From the NCBI RefSeq assembly GCF_036669915.1, contig NC_089312.1, positions 35,970,412-36,034,411 of the forward strand: a DNA stretch of 64,000 nt, written 5' to 3'. This document shows, piece after piece, positions 37,560 through 49,851 of this stretch. This DNA comes from Pocillopora verrucosa. Taxonomy: Eukaryota > Cnidaria > Anthozoa > Scleractinia > Pocilloporidae. How positions within the stretch are numbered: the first letter of the stretch is position 1; each line of letters opens with the position of its first letter. The notes beneath the pieces were generated by a model. It ran no database searches and was not told where the DNA came from. It saw nothing but the letters and a program-made list of their open reading frames with translations. Both the position numbers and the translations under genes were made by a program.

Positions 37560-39056
37560 ATGGACTTCTTAAAGCTATTTTGGATTGCATTTTCGTATTT
37601 TATGGCATTTCATGTGGTTACGTCGTTTCCAGTTCAAGGTTTGTGATGGTGTCTATGTAATTTCAGCGGATATGACGCCTTTTGAATCTGGTTTTTCGAA
37701 GATGGGCGCCATCGGGTCACAACGAAAACGAATTTGTTGAACCGAAGCGCAAAAGTCAGATTTGGTTCATTGCAGAAATAACACTATAACTCAGACGGTT
37801 TACTCTTTGACTCTCAAGAATAGACAGACTGCAATCGTTAGACTTTACGTTCCTTTCGAGACAGAATTACTGAAATTAGTTTAACCAAAATAGTATGAGG
37901 GCCGACATAAACTCAACGCTGATTGTGGCGGGAACGAAGCCAGTTGTTAACGGCTTAACATGACATTAATACTCCTTAAGCTGCATCAGCGCCGATTTTT
38001 CCATCAAAATAAGGACTAATTTTCGGTTTTAAATGGAATGTAGGTTTGACTAGATCATTTTTCTAACAAACTGCTCCTACACATCATGTGAATTTATTTT
38101 GTTTTCTTGATCTCATATTGCAGCAGGGCTTTCCCAGTGACCTAATTTTTAACGGCTTCAGCAAATTTTCCTGTTTTATCGAAATATTCAGCAGTCGAAT
38201 ACCATTTACTCTGACGACATTCTTTCATGTCACGTTTTTGGTAGTCATAAAACAAAATGTACGCAAAGATCAGCGTTGCGTGCTAATTTTTTTAAAATGT
38301 CTTAGGCAATCTTATCATAATAGATTAGCTTAATAGCCTGGCTTAATCTGTTCTGAGCATGAGCCTTAATTCCCTATTCACGAAAACCGTGGAGTTGTCA
38401 GAGAAATCCGGCACATTCCTTCTGCGATGAAAACGCTTGACTCCACAATGCAGCCCAAATTGAATCCTCGATCAGGCGTTACATCAAGGTTAAGTTTTAT
38501 TTATAGCTCTTATTGCAAGGGTACACTTCATGTTCACGGTTTCATCAGCTTTTTACAGCGATTCAATCAACGAGGTTAAGCGGACTATCCAAACATGGAT
38601 GCCAGAAATGAGTATCAGATCATGCCTTCGTTTTTCTTTTGTTATAAAACAAAGTTTGCAATTGTCATGAGTGTTTTAAACATAAAAGATCACTCCAACG
38701 GTTTTTCCGTCAACTAGCTTCCATCCCGAAAAGAAAACAAATTCCTACATGTTTCTATCGTTGCTTACTGATGTGCGCTTTTTCTCAGTAGATGTTGGTG
38801 GAGCATTTCCCCTTATCCGATCCCAGGCTAAACCGAACCCGGAACTCTGGGCAGCAGTGCAAAAATTAATGGTGCGTTAAGTAAATAAAACAAGATAAAT
38901 ATATAGGGTTAAAATGCCTAGCCGATGTTCAATTTTAATGTACCTTTTAATCCATGAATTACCCAGTGAAGCTAATCAACACAACTCTCCTTATCTAGTT
39001 CCTAAAAATATCTTTTTGTTTTTTGACAGATTAAAGCGAACAATTCCCATCAATAG
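37560..39056 (+). CDS. Small secreted peptide precursor, 62 aa
   Basis: Three exons join in phase: 37560-37638, 38789-38871 and 39030-39056. The first encodes a hydrophobic signal peptide (MDFLKLFWIAFSYFMAFHVV) followed by TSFPVQ. The second encodes VDVGGAFPLIRSQAKPNPEL then WAAVQKLM, and the third IKANNSHQ and stop. All three have canonical GT-AG borders with phases 1 and 0. The mature part has no Cys and no clear dibasic site, so it is neither a toxin-type knot nor a classic amidated neuropeptide. A secreted signalling or antimicrobial peptide is possible. No known family is recognised. The model rests on the signal peptide and phase agreement only. Confidence 0.55.
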
Positions 39057-42015
39057 ATCTTTTCTTTCGCAAAGGTAAACAACAAGTTCTTTATTCATTT
39101 TAAAAATACCCGGTAATTCTTATCAAATTGGTGAAAATGAAGCATGAAAAGTTCTCCTGTTTTTTAAAAAAATGTACCTTTAGCAGTGAACTTATGAAAT
39201 ATATGTTCACATAAGGAGATAGCGATGTCGTTACAGTAGCAAATTTTATCAACTTAGCGTTGTCACTTTTTTGTGCAGTGCATCTTCACTTTAACAACCT
39301 TACTGAGGGTAAGTGTATTTCATCAACACAATAGCAAACTATATTTTTATCACTTCTGTTATCATCATCATCGCTATCATTACCTATAATATCACTTATA
39401 TCATTAGTGATATTATTATCATAACTATCTTTATTGTTATTTTTATAATAATTATCATTAATATTGTCAGCATAAACCTTATTATCGTTATCAACATTAT
39501 CATTATCAGCACAGCAAAGTACATAATTGATATAAACCATTAGTCACGCCGATAATCCTGCTCCACTGAGGGTATTTTTGGTCCCTTTGACAACAGATAA
39601 CAATCAGGACACCATAAAAGCAAGTAAAGTTTTCCCATTGAAATTGAGGAGCCATGGTTACCTAAAATGTGATTTAGGGGACCAATTAACCACAAGCACA
39701 GCGATTCTTCAATTGCAGAAGGAGGAGGCAATGGCAAAAAGTTTGAAGGAAGTTGTAAAGTTCAAACAGTTTCAGACAGGAATGCCCAAGAAAGTCCAGC
39801 TCAGAGAGAAATATAGTTATGACAGTTGCAAAAGAAATTAACGTTTCCTTAAGTGACGAGCAGCGATGGAATGTAAAAAAAATGCAGTACTGCAGTACAT
39901 ACCGCAGTACATAAAATATGTGGCACCAAGGGGTTGAAATACCCTCTACAAAATTAGCTGTGTTTCTGAGAAACGAACAACAAAACGAGTTTGATTCAAA
40001 ATAGGAAATAGCTCGAAAGAAAAGTATAAAGGAAATGTATAAGTAGACAATGGTTAGACAATGGTTCAAAGTAGACAATGTTCTTCTCTACTGAATTAAA
40101 CGCCGATGTCATTTAGCGGAGAATCAAGTGTTGCCTATAAAATTTAAGGTAATTTAGTGTTATCAACTGAGTTGAAAAGGTAAATAAACGCTCGAAACGT
40201 CAGCCTTTAAACTTTTTTACGGTAGCCAATTTACGTTTTCAACTCAGTTGATAACACTAAATTACTCTGTTATACTCTCCCACCGACGTAGCACCACAGT
40301 TTCATCAGAAACTTACTCTTTTATCCCATAAAATTTAGTTCAGTAACCCACATCTCCTAATTACCGTGGTAATTAGGAAATCGAAACACTTTCTGCTAAG
40401 TTTCTGCAAACCGTATGAGGAAGGTTAAGTTGAGTTAGCAGATTGGGTGCCATCGCTAGCCCCAATCTGCAATCAATATGATGTAAGTGACGCAAACCCT
40501 GATTTATTTTACCGGAGTCCATCGACGAAAATAATTTAAGTTACTTTAGCTTCCCTTTTTGTGTGAATATGCATTTGTTGTAATATCAGCATGGTAGACG
40601 TAACTGATCAGTAATTACTTCCAATAATTTCATTAAGCGAATTAAATCTACGAATGAAAGTAATCCACGTGTATTTGTTTCGTTGTATGTTAAAACAACT
40701 TAGGACTTATGAGTCATGTACAGGAACAGGAACAGGAACAATTGTCTTCGAGGAGTTCTAATTCAACTTTAATTAATAAACATGTACAATAACGAGGTCA
40801 GAGCCCTCCCAAAATTATTTACAGAAATTTAGTGACCTCGCTAAGTTTAGAGTTTTGCTTCCTTGAAAAATTGAGAGATAAATTATTTGCATGCATTGTA
40901 AAATTTTACGAACCTTTTGATGAGATAAAATAATTTTAGTTTTGTGCTATAGTATAAGTTAAAATTTTTAGCAAGAAATCAAGGCTGTACAATTTCTAAG
41001 CAAAACAACTTTGTGGAATTTGTGTCTTGCTAGATACGTTTTCGATTATCCTACTTCAATAAAATTGTCAAGGAAAAGATAATAAGCTGTGTTATCGACT
41101 TTTATGCTGACAATACAATACATCACAAGTCAACAGACCGATGAAAATAATATCTTACGTAGATGTTGTGATATTCTAAAGACAAACATCACCCAATACA
41201 TTTTACCTGGTAAAAGTGAACTCTTCGAGGTGGCTGTTACCACGGGTAGAAAGAAAGCAATTGCCTAAAGTTCTGTTTCACCTACTGAATAGTAAATTGC
41301 TAAAATAAAATGATGATAGACGGACTGGAGGTCTACCTAGCAATGGAAAGGGGCGGGGGGCGGAGGGGGTTTAAAGTCAGACACGGGTGCATAAACGTCT
41401 CTTGCAAGCTCCGTAAAACCGTCTCGGTGGTACAGTGTTGTCTTGGCACCCCAGGCAATATAGTGGAGTTTCCATTATATGATGAATATCATAATTAATA
41501 AAAAGTAAATTTGAAAAACGACGGAACAGTTTTGTAGTAGTAAACACTAGTGTTCGCACTTTTAAATAAACACCCCTAGCTTAGAACCCTTAAGGTGAGG
41601 CGATGAAATTTCCGCATGCATTGGTGATCAATTTTCTACGTGTTTCATTATCAGATCCTTCGAGGATAACAGTGCAGAAATAGTACTACGCTGAAGGAAA
41701 AAAATATTCGAACAAACGTTTTCATAAAATAAGAGCTATTACATACTATAGAAACTGGTGTGATGTCTTGATGAAGTCACGAGGTGACCTTCCCCAAAAA
41801 ATCTGAATTAAACCTTGTGATTCTTTCTCATGAAAAATTCTCATGTAGTTGTCTACATGTTCGTCTAATGTTACAAAGTATCTCTCTTTTAAGATTTCAT
41901 TCCCACGCTTAACACTCCCAAATTGCATCACAGATCATTCATCGTGATTTATTACAGGAAGCACTCGATTTATGTGCATTGAAGTGTCACCGCTGTAACT
42001 GTGTTTGAGTAGTTT
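39057..42015. other. Intergenic region between the small peptide gene and gene C
   Basis: Contains AT-rich TTATCATCA-type low-complexity sequence (39340-39540), an 87-codon open frame at 39578-39841 without recognisable features, and a miniature Penelope-like element (40147-40327). The frame at 41746-41931 (minus) sits just downstream of the gene C stop and contains SVKRGNEI, which faintly resembles the KRNEIP motif, but it has no splice acceptor. Confidence 0.4.
40137..40337. mobile_element. Miniature Penelope-like terminal element with 10-bp target duplication
   Basis: The 181-bp core (40147-40327) consists of two inverted terminal copies (GGTAATTTAGTGTTATCAAC and its complement) and the common tail CCACCGACGTAGCACCACAG. 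It is bracketed by ATAAAATTTA at 40137-40146 and 40328-40337. It has no coding capacity, so it must have been mobilised by proteins supplied from elsewhere. Confidence 0.75.
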
Positions 42016-45000
42016 TTATAGATTCAAATCTCTGTGGGAACGTGAAAGCCTCTTTTCCCCTTTTATATCAGCTGGAGCATTTCTCTTGAAGTGTTCTTTT
42101 AAAATACTTGGAAGTTCTTCGCTGCCTCTTTTGGCTTTCTTATATTCTTTCTCAATATCTGCAGCTCTTTTCTTGATTGTGCTTTTTAAGCTGGTAACTT
42201 TATCTTGGAAAACGGGAATGTCCAAGAGAGCTGAGATGGCCTCCTTAGCTTGTTGACTAACTGCCTGGTGACTTTGTTTATAATCTTCAACTTCTTGGCG
42301 AATTGACTGAGCAAGCTCTGAAGATAGTCAAATAGTATGGGTAATGTAAATTTGAAATACAGGATTCGTTGGGCTGACCCCTTAGGAGACACAATACTAA
42401 AACCAAATCATTAAGAGATAGCTGTGGCTAAAATATACCAAGATGTCGAGTGCAGAAAACATAGTCTGATTTAGGAACCAGTTAAAATTGATCACCTGAT
42501 GGTAGTGGGGAAGGAGGATTTTGGGTGGGATGCTATGGTTTTCAGGGGGGAGGGAGGCAGGATGCTAAGGGAGGATCAGTCGTTGCCAAACGGAGTATGC
42601 AAAAAAGAACCAGACAAAATTTACTGCCGATTAGCCGCTAGTGAGGGGGAGGGGTTTCATGAGAATATTGAGGAGTGTTATGGGGGGATCAGATAAAATT
42701 CAATGATCGTGACACAACCAAACTCTCCAACCCTCTTCCCACCCTCCCCGCCCCGAGTAAATAAATAATGACCGGCACGTCCCTTATTACGTTGATTATC
42801 AACCAAAAGCTGATACAGGAGGTTGATAAAAGGCCTTGACAGATTTCAAAAAGCTGACACTGGAGGTTGATAAAAGGCCTTGAAAATTTTCAAAAAGTTG
42901 ACAGTTCGAGCTTTAGCCTTCGGTTGGAGCAAACACTTTGCTTTCACTAACAAATGTCTCATGAAGACCAAAGATTACAGACCAATCAGAATATTTCAAT
43001 TGGATTGGTCAGTTCTCACCGTTAATTTTCTGCACTAGTGTGTGTCGAACAGTATTTCTGAGTTTGTTCCTTGCTTGATCTCTCTGTCCAACAGGCACAT
43101 CCATTTGTTGCATCACATTTTGTTTCAATTGGCTAACAACTTGTCCCAATCTCGCCAGGGTCCTCTTCGACTGATATATATCTACTATCAGGCCCATTAT
43201 ATTGTCCACTCCTGAAACGAAGGGAAAAGGTCAACTCGTAATAAATTTGGAAAACAAAGTCAGACGTGGAAAGCAAAGTTAGACTTGTAGCTTAATTCAT
43301 CAGTCAAAGACATCGATATGAAGGGAAAGGAAAGACAAACGAATCAATGATGAACATTAATAGTAACCAGTGCAACTTGTAAGGTGGAAAACGCAACAAC
43401 TACTGACTGCATTGTAACCATTATTATCAAAAATAAAGATACAAATACAAGCTCTGCCAAAGCTGTCAGTTCGGCAAAGAACCCAATACTGGAAACAGCA
43501 GATATTTATTATTTCTTAATTCTTTAAAAATGTTGTAGCAATAATTAACATCGTCACTTTGGATTCAAGTATGAACAACTGATTAACTTTCATTGTACCT
43601 TGAGTTACTTGGTCCTGCATCTTATTGATATTTTTGTCATTCAGTATGAAATCTTGTCTCTAAAACACAGATGTAAAAGGCTTATTACAAGGAAACAAAG
43701 GAGTTATTCCAACCAGTACAGTTTGAGCGCAGCCCAAGACTGGGCTCCACACCAACAGATCCCTTTAGAGAGGTAGACAGGTCAGAAAAGGATTTAGATC
43801 GAAAGCTGTTTCTTTCGCTTAAAATCCCCGAACTCGACCTTTTTTGCAATCCGTTTTAATCTCATTCATTCATGTTGCTTCTTTGCCAAATTAATTTTAA
43901 ACAGCTTCTGTATTTGTTTTTTCAAGTCGAAAAATGACTCAACATTAGGTCGTTGAAGTTCTCTCATCTTGTGAGTAATTTGTGAAAAAGTGGGACCAAC
44001 TGTCTTCTTAGGAAGGAATTCAGTTTTTAGAGGGTTTCCATCAAAATAAAATGACAAGAACTGATTCACCGATACGTGTCTTATCAAATCTCCTGGCATT
44101 CCACAATCGTATGAATACCAGTTTCTATAATACTTCTCACCTTGGATCTTGCCTTTGGTTTATCTTCTTCATCCAAAACCTCCGGCAGTTCTCTACGATG
44201 ACGGGACAAAGTGACATCATCATGCTCATTTTCAACTACCCTTACAACACGTGCAGAATCTGTGAGAAAAACAAAATATAGTATTCTATAATCCGTAATA
44301 CTTAACACCATAGTCATGGAAATCAGTGATCCATGCGATAGCGATTAACTTAGGAGCTCTGTAATACTTTGACATTTGCTTTATTCCCAAAATACGCCAA
44401 GGTCAAGTGTATGGACAATAACACGTGATTACAAATTTTTTATCAGCAGTCACTTGAAAACTAAACTGTGTTGAAAGTTTATATTGGAATGAGCGTGCCC
44501 AGGTGACGTTAAGATGTCCATATTTAAATATCTCTAATGATTTCAACTAACTTGTCTCCTGGCTCTCCTCCTCATCTGCCTCTTCTCCAGATTCCTCTCC
44601 TTCGTCTGTGTTCCCAGACTGAACAGACTCGCCCGACTCTTCCGGCTCGTCAGCTGCCTGGTTTTCAAACCCGGATTGCTCTTCAGAGACATCCCTGTCA
44701 CCAGATTCAATGGCAGTATCAGCACCCTCGCCAGATCCAGCTGCGTTTGAGCTTTCGTCTGACGTCAATGGCTGAAAAGTTTGGCTTCGTTTGGCTTCAA
44801 GCATGGTATCTTCACCCGATGCATCATTTAGCATGCTCAAGTCATCTTCAGTATCACCTAGTGATACTGGAATAACGTTACGCTTCGATGTCGTTTCCAC
44901 TGGAGCTGCCCTTGAAGCCATTTTCTTAGGTCCGTCAAAGCTCTCGTCCCATGGCTCCGCGACCTCTCGACGCTTTCTAGCTTTCAGTTCCTTATTCTTT

Positions 45001-48000
45001 GATTTCTCGACGAATTCTCCATCTCCTGACTCATCAATAACCATTCTTCGATATTCAACCTTTTGTTTCTTGTCTCTGGACTCTAAAAACAATTGTAAAT
45101 GACAAAAAAGAACACTCAAAATACAATCAACACGATTGTATGTTTGAATACCATATGAGAATCACAGTCAGTGATGACCCTTCTCCTATCTATTTTCCTG
45201 AACAAAAAGAATGGTAAGGTACAGTCAAAGATTGTACATCATGTTTTTAATGGAAATGGCTCAACGTTTTTCAATTGATCATGACTTTTTGCCGAAAAAA
45301 AAAATCAAATGCGTTGCTCTATCAACGCCGTGGCGTGCATTCCATTCTGCGACTGGAATTTACCTTCCTTCTAATTCATTTCGTAATTCAGCCACCTCTT
45401 ATCAAGACATTATCGCTCGTGCTTTTTTTTTTTTTTTTGGTGGGGGGGGTTTGCTTATGTTTGCATTTCTACCTAACGAACTATTTTCGTCCTCATCTCC
45501 AACATCACGATAATTTCTGTCGTAGCCCCCCACGTCGCTCAGATAAGCCACCAAAAGATCCCGACCATCTCCCTCTGCGTCTCGTTTCTCTTTAGTCGTT
45601 GATTGAAGGGACGCATCCTTTGATTCCATCAATTTCTCAGCCTCTGTCGAAAAGAAGAAAAATTGAGTTCGTTAAACGCTGTACACTTTCAAATGGTTAG
45701 AAAGTGTGGTAATTGTTTACTGTACTTACCACTGAGTGAGTAGAGTGCGTCTTCACTTTGCTGCTGAAATTCTTCATCTGGTGCGCGTTTGGATTTGCCA
45801 TGATCAGCATCTAGACGGGAAAGGCGGTGATTTGTCAATTGTACATTTATGTTATTTCTTATTAAAACTTTCTTCGATATACATTTTTACTCGATTCCCT
45901 AACTCACCAAGTTCGACCCATGCTTGATCGTGGTCAAATTGAGAACATGTCGTTTATCACATTTTAAGATTTGAAGACAATACTCACGTGGTAACAATTT
46001 CTTGGCAGCTGAAAAATTAGAATAAAAAATATATTATGAACGAGTTTTTACAGGCTATTTACAGTGGCCGGGAAAAATCCGAGGGAAAATGGTCCAGTTA
46101 CCCGCAGAATTTGCGTCTACAATTTCTGAAACGGATTTACTTAGCTCCAAATACAGATAGAGAGATTTTGGATTGAAAGGCAGAAGTAAACCACTCATTA
46201 AAATATGTAACTATTTAAAAACCTCAGGTGCATCATTTTATTCAGACGTGTCTTCCTCAACTTCCGCGCTTTATCCCTTGTCTTCCCTTCTTATCTGCTC
46301 TTTTCATCTGTTATTGTTGGTGAATATTACAAGGCTGGCAAACAACCTTATCATGCACAACTCCTATTTGTACATGATTGCAAACATGTAGAATCAGTTA
46401 CCAGTTGTAACCAAATCCTCGACCACTCAAGCACAATCTCGTGCTCGCCTGAATAATGTTAATTTCACAGGATACCAATGTATGAACTGTATATAATTTT
46501 ATCTATTTTTACATTTTGACATACTCTTGGGCTAGTTAATATATATATATATATTTTAGTTTGTCGAGAGTTTTTAACATGAGCCTCTGGCTCGGAAGAA
46601 TGTGCAAACACTTCCCACGTCTTCGACGTTAAATTAAAAAAAAAAATAGTAACTCGAGCTGTATTTAATGTCCGGACTGATTATACAAGAACACAATCTG
46701 AATTTTTATGCCTTTATCTGATAGCTCCTTACAGATATACTCACCTTTCAGGGCAGCTTCCGCGGCTAAAAGAAATGCAGAAAAATAAATAGTTTTAAAA
46801 ATGACAATATCTTATGCAAATCTTAGGTATAAGCATCACATGATCACGATGAAGGTCACTTTAAAACTGGGATGACCCTTACCTTTCATAAGATGATTGG
46901 CAACTTCAGCTATGAAGAGATAAAAAGGCAAAATGTTAAAGGCAGGAACTTAAGGGGTGTGGTTTGAAAATCATTGTTTCCGGAAAGGCAAGGCTTTGTG
47001 AAGTTTCATCAAGAGTTTTAAAACGAAGAAACAGTTGTTCTTTATATGAAATACCATGAAAAAGTATCTGTGGCTTATATATACGAACAATTAAAAATAC
47101 TTACTGTGCTCTGGTACTTGGTTATATCAGGTGATGAGTATGAAAGTAAAATAAAATCAACTTGACGTTATTCCAAATAAATACCGGTAATACCTTCCTG
47201 AATTTTTGCTAAGGGAACCAAGTATTTACCATAAAATGGTTACTGCGTCAAAGAATACGAGTGAGAGCACTAATGTTAGTGTTAGTGTGTTTGTCAGCCA
47301 TGTGAAGTGTTTCATGTCATGACTCGTGAAGTGTTCCTTTCACGTTCTAACATTACATTATTGAGCTGGATGAGAAAGTAAAACAACAATGGTTCAGTTG
47401 AAGAGTTTATTGTGTAATTTTCATAAAAGGGTCTTATAATAATAATAATAATAATAATAATATAAAGATCCGAGCGAGTTAATCCCATTTCGGTCACTAC
47501 GCATCTAAAAAAGATAAAGGTCTGAAATGCAAATAATGATGATGAAATAAGCTAATTAAAATTCAGACTTGAACACCAACCATATTTGTCTTCTGGCTCT
47601 TCCACAGATTCTCCTGATCCACTGTCTTCTTGCTCTTCTGGCTCGTCTTTCGCAGGTGGTTCATGCTTTTCGCGATCTTTGTTAAAGAAAAAAAAGGATC
47701 AGAGGGTATTACTGTGTGGAAAATTCTTTTTAGGAATGTTTGTTGCATTTCTTTTTCTTTTTCCGGAATTCATATTGCATGTTTGAATGGGAAATTTATT
47801 CTGTGTTATGAGCATGATAAGACTTTTTCATTCCTTGTCGATGACTTACCTACAGAAAAGATAGAATTATGCCAGAAAGCACCACAATATCTTGTCTTAT
47901 CACCAAAACATAAACTATCGCATTCAGCGTCATCAACCTTGCCGTAGGTGCCAAACCTATCGCCACAGAAGCACAGATATCCATACTGCAGCCCTGCATA

Positions 48001-49851
48001 TTTGTATCCGGCCAGCTTACACTTGCCAACACACCACTCAGGTGTCATTTCATACTTTGTGAACTGTTTTCTTAAATCACGATTAGGTTTTTTATCTTTG
48101 TAGCATCCCTGGTAGGCTATAGAGAATAATTACAGATATAACAAAGTTAATGAAAGGTATCACCACTTTGTAAGGCATTGTGCCGCATTTTGCGGGTTAA
48201 AAAAGGAGATTCTGGCATTTTAGCCCACTTGCTCGTTCTTGTGATTGTTAAGACTGGGAAACTGTTTGCTGTAATTTTTGTCAGTTTTTAATTTCTCAGT
48301 GCACTTTAGAGTAATAGTATATCAACAAAGTTTTATGTTCTCCAGCATAAATATTTTTTGGGCCCTCCTTAGAGTCATTTTAACCCTCACCGCTAAAATG
48401 ACTGAGAGTCGGACCCAAAACATATTTATGCCCGCGAACATAAACCCTATTGTATCATTTATTACTGGTTAGGAAACTGGAAAAAATCAAAGATGAAAAG
48501 AAAAAAAACTTCCAGTAAGCTTAGTGAACATTTTACACACGATGTGCAAGCAAACAAACAAATGAAAAATATAGGTCAATGAAATAAGCATTCAGAAAAG
48601 ACAATCGTGGAAACGAACCGCTGGACAAAGTTGTCAAAATTTCATCTTCTTGTTTATGGCTGCTCACAACTTTGACTTTAGGAACAGCATCCAGCTCCTT
48701 TTGAGTGGCTACAATTGATCGGTGGTGATGTGCAATGCCTATGTGGAAAAGGAAGAAAATATCAGAGAAAAATAGAATAACTACCAAAATCAATTAGGAA
48801 TCAAATAAAATCGAATTACTCCCGGATAAGGTGAATCAGAAACTTAAAATTGGAGGTAGATTTTTGCCAAATTGTACAATATACATGCCCACAATTTGAC
48901 CTTTTCTATTTTCATAATTAGGAATCTTGTACATCCAGAGGGAAATACTGATTGGTTTTATTACGCTTAAAGACCACGCGTGAAAGAAGAGCTCCAATGA
49001 TAAAAAGTGAACTTGAACCAAACTTTCACCGTGGGAAACAACTTTCTCAGTCACAAGATGATTTACATAACTTTCAAGGTTATCTTCTACTGCATTTACC
49101 TTCCCTCAGCAACGTATGCTTGAATACCGGCATGCTTTGCAGGTAGTTTTCGGAGATGGCGCGTGAAAGATATCTCAATGCGCTGTACTCTGGCTGAGCA
49201 AACTCAAGAAGAAAGTTGGCTGCAACCTTCATGTCTTCCTCGCTGTGGATAAACACGAGAGTAAGTTTAGTCCTCTTCGAACATCTCGTATCAACAACAT
49301 TCATAACATTCAAGATCTTACCTAAAGCTAGTAACTTTTACTTGTCTAAAATTCTTGTCTTGGGTGTAAACGTCTTTTATCTGTGATGCCAAAAAGAACA
49401 CAAAATGTATCTTGCTATGAAGTAATAAGCAAATATATAGGTTTGTTTTCGTTGTGCCACATACAGAAAACAGTGCTGAAACCTCCACACTGACAGAGTG
49501 ATAACAAAATGGTAGCTTTCACGATCCCAAAGATAACTTGGTGAAACTGACTCTTGGAGTAATAGTTCCTGAGTTCCTAGCGAGGAATAGTTAGCTAATG
49601 CATGTCTTCAGTCTTCAGTCTTCAGTCTTCAGTCTTCAGTCTGTCCCGTGGGGGACAATCCATGCAAGATAAAAATAATGTTTATATGGCCGTATTTATG
49701 CAAAAGAGAAACATAAAACATGTTATGATAGAGCTTACCGCTTTCTCCACCTCAGCAGCAAAGATCTTGTACTTTGTTGAAGATGAACGCTTGTAATCAT
49801 TATGCCAGTTCTGTTTGAATCTCAGTGAAGCTTTGATTTCATTACGCTCAT
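42016..49851 (-). CDS. Gene C: SEA-WSC secreted or membrane proprotein with KRNVIP motif (5' exon not found)
   Basis: Exons identified 5' to 3': 49739-49851, 49322-49380, 49100-49242, 48619-48738, 47850-48116, 47581-47676, 46883-46909, 46745-46765, 46102-46125, 45988-46008, 45730-45810, 45473-45643, 44552-45082, 44141-44259, about 43944-44060 (3' border unresolved), 43599-43659, 43020-43211 and 42016-42317. The first three encode a SEA-like domain (ASLRFKQNWHND, KYKIFAAEVEKA, FRQVKVTSFRSEEDMKVAAN). A WSC domain follows, then acidic micro-exons. A 177-residue acidic exon carries RKRR, TSKRNVIPVSLGD and ESGESVQSG. The basic, helical C-terminus ends at a TAA at 42016. Exons from 4 to 13 are phase 1-1, as in gene A. 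The first exon found starts in phase 1, so a signal-peptide exon should lie upstream, but I could not find it. Confidence 0.75.
42790..42930. repeat. Tandem duplication plus decayed Penelope-like end in an intron of gene C
   Basis: AAAAGCTGATACAGGAGG and AAAAAGCTGACACTGGAGG each precede GTTGATAAAAGGCCTTGA, giving two copies of a unit of about 45 bp. A decayed CTGAC...TTCGAGC...TTAGCC segment follows, reminiscent of the Penelope-like terminus. Confidence 0.45.
47435..47462. repeat. AAT trinucleotide microsatellite
   Basis: About nine tandem AAT units lie in an intron of gene C. Confidence 0.85.
47850..48116 (-). CDS. WSC domain exon of gene C
   Basis: One exon encodes a complete WSC module: YQGCYKD, then TPEWCVGKCKLAGYKYAGLQ, YGYLCFCGDRFG, ECDSLCFGDKTRYCGAFW and ending NSIFSV. 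The eight Cys and the C.G....C spacing fit the family, which binds carbohydrate in fungi and animals. It is phase 1-1, ideal for shuffling, and lies directly downstream of the SEA-like exons. Confidence 0.9.
49603..49641. repeat. 7-bp tandem repeat (CTTCAGT)n
   Basis: About five and a half perfect copies of CTTCAGT lie in an intron of gene C between SEA exons. It is a minisatellite-type slippage repeat. Confidence 0.85.

Noticed and set aside
39313..39543. Ile/Asn-rich frames on both strands
   Set aside because: The underlying DNA is an AT-rich ATCATTA-type low-complexity tract; frames are open because of composition.
41746..41931. Minus-strand frame containing SVKRGNEI downstream of gene C
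   Set aside because: The likeness to KRNEIP is short, the frame lies after the gene C stop, and no usable acceptor precedes it.
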